A stretch of DNA of 64,000 nucleotides from NCBI RefSeq assembly GCF_001677335.1, contig NZ_LZYB01000008.1, positions 181,197 through 245,196 on the forward strand. Direction: 5' to 3'. The notes beneath the pieces are model-generated. The model saw only the letters and a list, made by a program, of their open reading frames with translations, was not told the DNA's origin and ran no database searches. The position numbers and the translations under genes were made by a program. The first letter of the stretch is position 1. Every line of letters begins with the position of its first letter. The stretch is from Erythrobacter dokdonensis DSW-74 (GTDB lineage Bacteria; Pseudomonadota; Alphaproteobacteria; Sphingomonadales; Sphingomonadaceae). Positions 60,099-64,000 of the stretch are shown piece by piece.

Positions 60099-61097
60099 CT
60101 ATTGCGCCTCGTCCTCGCCCTTTGACCGTCCCCGTTCCAGCGCCGCGATCAGGCGGTCGAGCTGCTGGCCCTGTTTCAGGTGCAGGTCGCGTTGCGGGAA
60201 GGGGATCTCGACCCCGTGTTCATGGAACAATTGCCAGACCCGCTTGAGCACGTCGGAGCGGATATTGGAGAGGCCTTCCTCGGGGTCCTCGATCCAGAAG
60301 CGCACTTCGAAATCGACCGAATTATCGCCGAAACCCATGATGTTGACCCGCGCTCGCGGCTGCTTGAGCACGCGCTTGGTCTCGTCCACCGCCTGATAGA
60401 GCAGGCGTTCGACCAGATCGAGATCGCTGTTGTACGAGACCCCCACCGGCGCCTTCACCCGCACCTCTTTCGAGGAATAGGACCAGTTGACCACCTGGTT
60501 GATCATCAGGGTCTCGTTGGGGATCAGATATTCGGTCTTGTCGCGGGTGACGACCGAGATCGCGCGGATGCCGATCTTGCGGATCTGGCCGAAGCTTTCC
60601 TGCCCGGCCTGATCGGTCAGGCTGATGACATCGCCCGGCTTGATCGACTTGTCGAGCAGCAGGATGATCCCCGAAATCAGGTTGCCGAAGGTCTTTTGCA
60701 AGCCGAACCCGATGGCAAGGCCGAAGGCGCCGGAGAACACTGCCAGCGCGGTCAGGTCGATGCCCAGCAGGTCGACGCCGAGGAAGAAGGTGACGACCCA
60801 GATCACGATGGTCACGATCTTCTCGGCCAGCACCCGCTGCGTCCCGTCGAGCGCGGTCAGGCGGCGCAGCGCGGCATGGGTCAGACGGGTGGCAAGCCAT
60901 GCCGCGGTCAGCAGCAGCAGCACCGCCACAAGGCCGAACAGCACGTCGAAAGCCGAAATCCGCCAGCTGCCGACCGCCAGCGCCCAGCTGTCGAGCTCCT
61001 CGACGATCGCGGCGATGGTCGTGTTCTGGGAGGCAAGTTCCTCGATCGCGCCTTCGGAACCCGACACGACGTTCCGGGGCGGTGCAGGCCGGCTCAT
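60099..61097 (-). CDS. mscS: Mechanosensitive channel of the MscS family
   Basis: 332 residues. Three or so membrane segments precede the pore-lining helix and beta domain (GLQKTFGNLISGIILLLDK, IKPGDVISL, VTRDKTEYLIPNETLMINQVVNWSYS). The C-terminal alpha/beta vestibule follows. It opens under membrane tension to release solutes. Its ATG overlaps the metC stop (ATGA), so it is translationally coupled to the sulfur genes, which is odd. Confidence 0.93.
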   Translation of the reverse strand: MSRPAPPRNVVSGSEGAIEELASQNTTIAAIVEELDSWALAVGSWRISAFDVLFGLVAVLLLLTAAWLATRLTHAALRRLTALDGTQRVLAEKIVTIVIWVVTFFLGVDLLGIDLTALAVFSGAFGLAIGFGLQKTFGNLISGIILLLDKSIKPGDVISLTDQAGQESFGQIRKIGIRAISVVTRDKTEYLIPNETLMINQVVNWSYSSKEVRVKAPVGVSYNSDLDLVERLLYQAVDETKRVLKQPRARVNIMGFGDNSVDFEVRFWIEDPEEGLSNIRSDVLKRVWQLFHEHGVEIPFPQRDLHLKQGQQLDRLIAALERGRSKGEDEAQ

Positions 61098-62293
61098 GGG
61101 GCGGTGCTCCGTGCGAGGGCTTGCGCGAGATCGGCGATCAGGTCGTCCGCATCCTCGAGCCCGATGGCAAGGCGGATTGCGGGACCGGGGGTGTCGGGGC
61201 TGGTCATGATGCTGCGATAGTCCTTCGGCGCGATCGCCAGCGCAAGGCTTTCATAGCCGCCCCAGCTGTAACCGATACCGAACAGCTCAAGGCTGTCGAC
61301 CACCCGCGCGGCGGCGGTGCGATCCTCGCTCGCCAGCACGAAGCCGAACAAGCCGCAGCCGCCGGTGAAATCGCGCTGCCACAGCGCATGGCCGGGATCG
61401 GAGGGAAGCATCGGGCACAGCACCCGCGCGACCCCGGGCTGCGTTTCCAGCCACTGCGCGATCCTGAGCGCCGAGCGGGTCTGCGCTTCCAGCCGCACGC
61501 CCATGGTGCGCAATCCGCGCGCGGCAAGCGCGGCATCGTCGGGCGAGACCACCTGCCCCAGTTCCTGAGCGGTGCGCCGGAGAGCAGTGTACCAGCGCTT
61601 GCCCGCGCTGGCCGAGCCCATCATCAGGTCGGAATGGCCGCCGACGTGCTTCGACAGGCTCATCGTCACGATGTCGCAGCCATGTTCGAGCGCGGCAAAA
61701 CCGAGCGGGCTGGCCCAGGTGTTGTCGATCATGCTGACCGCGCCGTGCTCGCGGGCGATGGCGGCGAGCGCAGGGACATCGCAGACCTCGAAAGTGAGGC
61801 TGCCGGGGCTTTCGAGCCACACCGCCCTGACCGGATCGGCAAACAGCGCGGCATAGGCATCCAGATCGAGCGGGTCGAAGAAGTCGGTCGTCACGCCCAT
61901 GCGCGCGAGCAGCCCCGTCGCCATGCTGCGCGAGGGATCATAGGCATTGTCGGCCATCAACAGCCGGTCACCGGGTTTGAGGACAGCGAGCATGCAGCCT
62001 GCAATCGCCGCCACCCCGCTGGGATAGAGCACGGTGCCGTGGGCGCCCGGCTCGATCTGCGTCAGCGCCTCTGCCAGCGCCCACTGGGTCGGCGCGCCGC
62101 GCCGCCCGTAGAAGAACTGCCCGTCGGTGTTGGTCCTGCCCGCCTCGCGCCGCTCGGCATCGCTTTCGTAAAGATGGGTCGAAGCGCGCCACACCGGCGG
62201 ATTGACCACCGGTCCGGTCCATTCGCGGCGCCTGCCGCCGCGGACGAGCCGGGTGGCAGGCTTGCGGGTGCTGTCGTCGCCGCCGCCGCTCAT
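61094..62293 (-). CDS. metC: Cystathionine beta-lyase
   Basis: 399 residues from the ATG at 62293. It is a Cys/Met-metabolism PLP enzyme with TQWALAEALTQIEPG, the PLP region DNTWASPL and the Lys in TMSLSKHVGGHSD. The motif YSWGGYESL is typical of cystathionine beta-lyase rather than gamma-synthase. It produces homocysteine, pyruvate and ammonia. ATGA overlaps join it to sseA and mscS. Confidence 0.9.
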   Translation of the reverse strand: MSGGGDDSTRKPATRLVRGGRRREWTGPVVNPPVWRASTHLYESDAERREAGRTNTDGQFFYGRRGAPTQWALAEALTQIEPGAHGTVLYPSGVAAIAGCMLAVLKPGDRLLMADNAYDPSRSMATGLLARMGVTTDFFDPLDLDAYAALFADPVRAVWLESPGSLTFEVCDVPALAAIAREHGAVSMIDNTWASPLGFAALEHGCDIVTMSLSKHVGGHSDLMMGSASAGKRWYTALRRTAQELGQVVSPDDAALAARGLRTMGVRLEAQTRSALRIAQWLETQPGVARVLCPMLPSDPGHALWQRDFTGGCGLFGFVLASEDRTAAARVVDSLELFGIGYSWGGYESLALAIAPKDYRSIMTSPDTPGPAIRLAIGLEDADDLIADLAQALARSTAP

Positions 62294-63162
62294 GCCTGCG
62301 CCCCCTGTTCTGGCCCTTGCGCCTTGGGCGTGGCGGGGTCCGCGCCCCATTCGCTCCAGCTGCCGTCATACAGCGCGGTATCGTGCTTGCCGGCAAGGTG
62401 GAGGGCGAACAGCAGCACGCTCGCCGTCACGCCGCTGCCGCAGGTGGTGGTCACCGGGCGGGCGAGATCGACGCCCGCACCCTCGAAGGCGGCGCGGATC
62501 GCTTCGGGGGAAAGGAACGTGCCGTCCCGCGCGAACAGATCGGTATAGGGCAGGTTGAGGCTCCCCGGGATGCGCCCCATCGGCAGGCCGTGGACCGGAT
62601 CGGTGCCGGTGCCGAACACCCGGTCGGCGCTGCGCGCGTCGATCACCTGTTCGGCGTGGGTTTCAAGATTGGCAAGCATCGCCGCCTTGTCGCGTACGCC
62701 TTTTGGGGGGGCGAGGTTTGCGGGAAGGGCGGCGAGGGCTTGCTGCGGCACGCCGCCTTCCAGCGCCCGGCCTTCTTCCCTCCACTTCGCCAGCCCGCCA
62801 TCGAGGATCGCGACTGTCTCCCAGCCGCTTGCCGCCAGCATGAACCATGCCCGGGCCGCGGTCTTCACCGCGCTGTCATCATAAAGCACGATCCGACCGC
62901 CGGGCGCGATGTCCAGTCCGGCGAGATGCGCGGCAAGCTGGTCGGGGCGGGGCAGGGCCTGCGGGGTGGGCGATGTTTCGTCCACCAGCGCCGCCAGATC
63001 GAGAAACCGCGCGCCCGGAATATGGGCCGCGGCGAATTCGGCCCGAGGATCGCGCCCTGCAGCGGGCAGGTGGCGCGAGGCATCGAGCACGGCAAGGCCC
63101 GGCTCGTGCAGATGCGCGGCCAGCCACGCGGTCGAAACAAGGCTCGGGAAATCAGCACTCAT
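62290..63162 (-). CDS. sseA: 3-mercaptopyruvate sulfurtransferase
   Basis: 290 residues from the ATG at 63162. Two rhodanese domains are seen; the second carries the active Cys in TTCGSGVTASVLL, the CGSGVT loop of mercaptopyruvate sulfurtransferases (thiosulfate types have CRxGx). The first domain has DSAVKTAARAWFML. It moves sulfur from mercaptopyruvate to acceptors. It is the first gene of the sseA-metC-mscS overlap chain. Confidence 0.92.
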   Translation of the reverse strand: MSADFPSLVSTAWLAAHLHEPGLAVLDASRHLPAAGRDPRAEFAAAHIPGARFLDLAALVDETSPTPQALPRPDQLAAHLAGLDIAPGGRIVLYDDSAVKTAARAWFMLAASGWETVAILDGGLAKWREEGRALEGGVPQQALAALPANLAPPKGVRDKAAMLANLETHAEQVIDARSADRVFGTGTDPVHGLPMGRIPGSLNLPYTDLFARDGTFLSPEAIRAAFEGAGVDLARPVTTTCGSGVTASVLLFALHLAGKHDTALYDGSWSEWGADPATPKAQGPEQGAQA

Positions 63163-63211
63163 GCGCCAAGGCCTAGCCTGCCTGCGCCGCGCCGCCAAGG
63201 GTAGCGGCTGA

Positions 63212-64000
63212 TCAGCCTGCAGGAGCGGTGATCGCCCGCGCCTTGAGATCGGGAAGCGAGCCCGGCGGCATATCGAGCAGGAGCGGCTGGACCCGGCCCT
63301 CGCTGCCCGGACCTGGCGTGCCGACCACGAAGCTGCGCGCAATCGCCTGCTGGCCTTCCCCTTCAATCGTAACGTGAACCAGCGGAATGAACAGCGGCGT
63401 CCGGCCCTGCATGATCGGTGCGACTTCTGCAAAGGGCATCTGCACTTCGCCGCTGATTACCTGGCTCTGGTGCGGGCCGATGCGCGCGATGCGGGCAAGG
63501 CCGCGCGCGGCGGCAAGCGGGGCGGCATTGTTCTGGCCGCGCTGGGCGCAGGCAAGTTGAACCGCCACGCCGAGATCATTGACCGCGCGCTCCGTGCGAT
63601 TGGCGAGGGTCAGGCGGTATTGCAGCGTGACCATCATCACGCTGCGCGTGGCACCGGTGATGTCGAGCGCCACGTCGATCCGCGGCGGAGCGGGCGGCGC
63701 GTCAGCCTGCGTTTCGGGCGGGGGTGCGGCAAGGCGCAATACCCGCGGCTTGCGGCGGCGCCATGCGACCAGTCCGGCAAGCGCCAGCGCCAGCAGCGCA
63801 GCCGCGCCTGCCAGCCAGCGCCAGTCGAGCACCGGCTCGCCCAGCGCCAGGGATGCGGGGCCAGGGGTGGTTTCGGGCAGTGCAACCGGCGCGGCGGGTG
63901 TTTCCAGGGCGCCGAAGCCGGGCTCGGGCGCGGGTGTGACGGCAGCTTCCTGTGCGGCAGGCGCGGCGGTGGTCGCAGTTGCCGCGGGCACGGGCGTTGC
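63212..64000 (-). CDS. Single-pass membrane protein, 5' end cut by the window
   Basis: At least 262 codons; the frame is still open at the right edge, so the N-terminus is missing. An Ala/Pro-rich stretch is followed by one membrane segment (WLAGAAALLALALAGLVAW), a basic RRRK stop-transfer and a soluble, beta-rich domain (VALDITGATRSVMMVTLQYRL, then LANRTERAVNDL). This looks like a Pro/Ala-rich periplasmic or N-terminal part with a cytoplasmic domain resembling adhesin-like or CARDB-type beta sandwiches, but I claim no family. Confidence 0.6.
   Translation of the reverse strand, partial: ATPVPAATATTAAPAAQEAAVTPAPEPGFGALETPAAPVALPETTPGPASLALGEPVLDWRWLAGAAALLALALAGLVAWRRRKPRVLRLAAPPPETQADAPPAPPRIDVALDITGATRSVMMVTLQYRLTLANRTERAVNDLGVAVQLACAQRGQNNAAPLAAARGLARIARIGPHQSQVISGEVQMPFAEVAPIMQGRTPLFIPLVHVTIEGEGQQAIARSFVVGTPGPGSEGRVQPLLLDMPPGSLPDLKARAITAPAG

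Overview
The window is high-GC, gene-dense alphaproteobacterial chromosome. Gene content and protein style point to Sphingomonadales, most likely Erythrobacteraceae. This is inferred from the long acidic FtsZ tail, the cobA-DUF2849-cysI-DUF934-cysH operon and the CcmB/CcmA pair; no marker gene was compared. There is no prophage, IS element, CRISPR array or rRNA. One tRNA, one cobalamin riboswitch, one interrupted gene and a pair of matching palindromes around a GIY-YIG gene were found.

Layout. 0.2-8 kb: mostly exported proteins of unknown function, including a cysteine-paired Sel1-repeat protein. A NarL-type response regulator and its probable histidine kinase lie tail to tail, followed by a YbjN-like protein and a more AT-rich stretch. 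8.2-10.3 kb: glnB-glnA behind a good sigma-54 promoter. 10.3-13.1 kb: leucyl aminopeptidase, an SH3-only protein and argC. 13.1-15.3 kb: a DUF4163/3298-type lipoprotein whose first codons contain a near-consensus parS, then map and the GIY-YIG unit. 15.3-24.5 kb: ccmAB, a pterin dehydratase, a secreted-protein gene broken by an in-frame TGA, an SDR, an S9 peptidase, an AlkA-type glycosylase, a ferredoxin and cysK.

24.5-45.1 kb: after two small envelope genes comes an almost complete division and cell wall (dcw) cluster. Its order is mraZ-rsmH-ftsL-ftsI-murE-murF-mraY-murD-ftsW-murG-murC-murB-ddl-ftsQ-ftsA-ftsZ. Most neighbours share start and stop codons (ATGA, GTGA or TGATG), so translation is probably coupled. 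Phased GGGA repeats precede mraZ, and a perfect DnaA box with a candidate promoter and operator precedes ftsZ. lpxC is not beside ftsZ; a periplasmic TPR-SPOR protein and a YbjN protein follow, then a terminator.

47.5-56.1 kb: proC, a Bax-inhibitor-1 family protein, a proline-rich lipoprotein, tRNA-Ala(CGC), a cobalamin riboswitch with a btuB-like receptor, obgE, and proB coupled to a nucleotide-sugar-epimerase-like gene. 56.1-63.2 kb, minus strand: a sulfur block (sseA-metC-mscS, then cobA-DUF2849-cysI-DUF934-cysH). A truncated membrane protein gene runs off the right end.

Functional themes are nitrogen sensing (glnBA), sulfate reduction to cysteine and onward sulfur transfer (cobA, cysI, cysH, cysK, metC, sseA), peptidoglycan precursor synthesis coupled to septation, proline synthesis (proB, proC), and B12 uptake.
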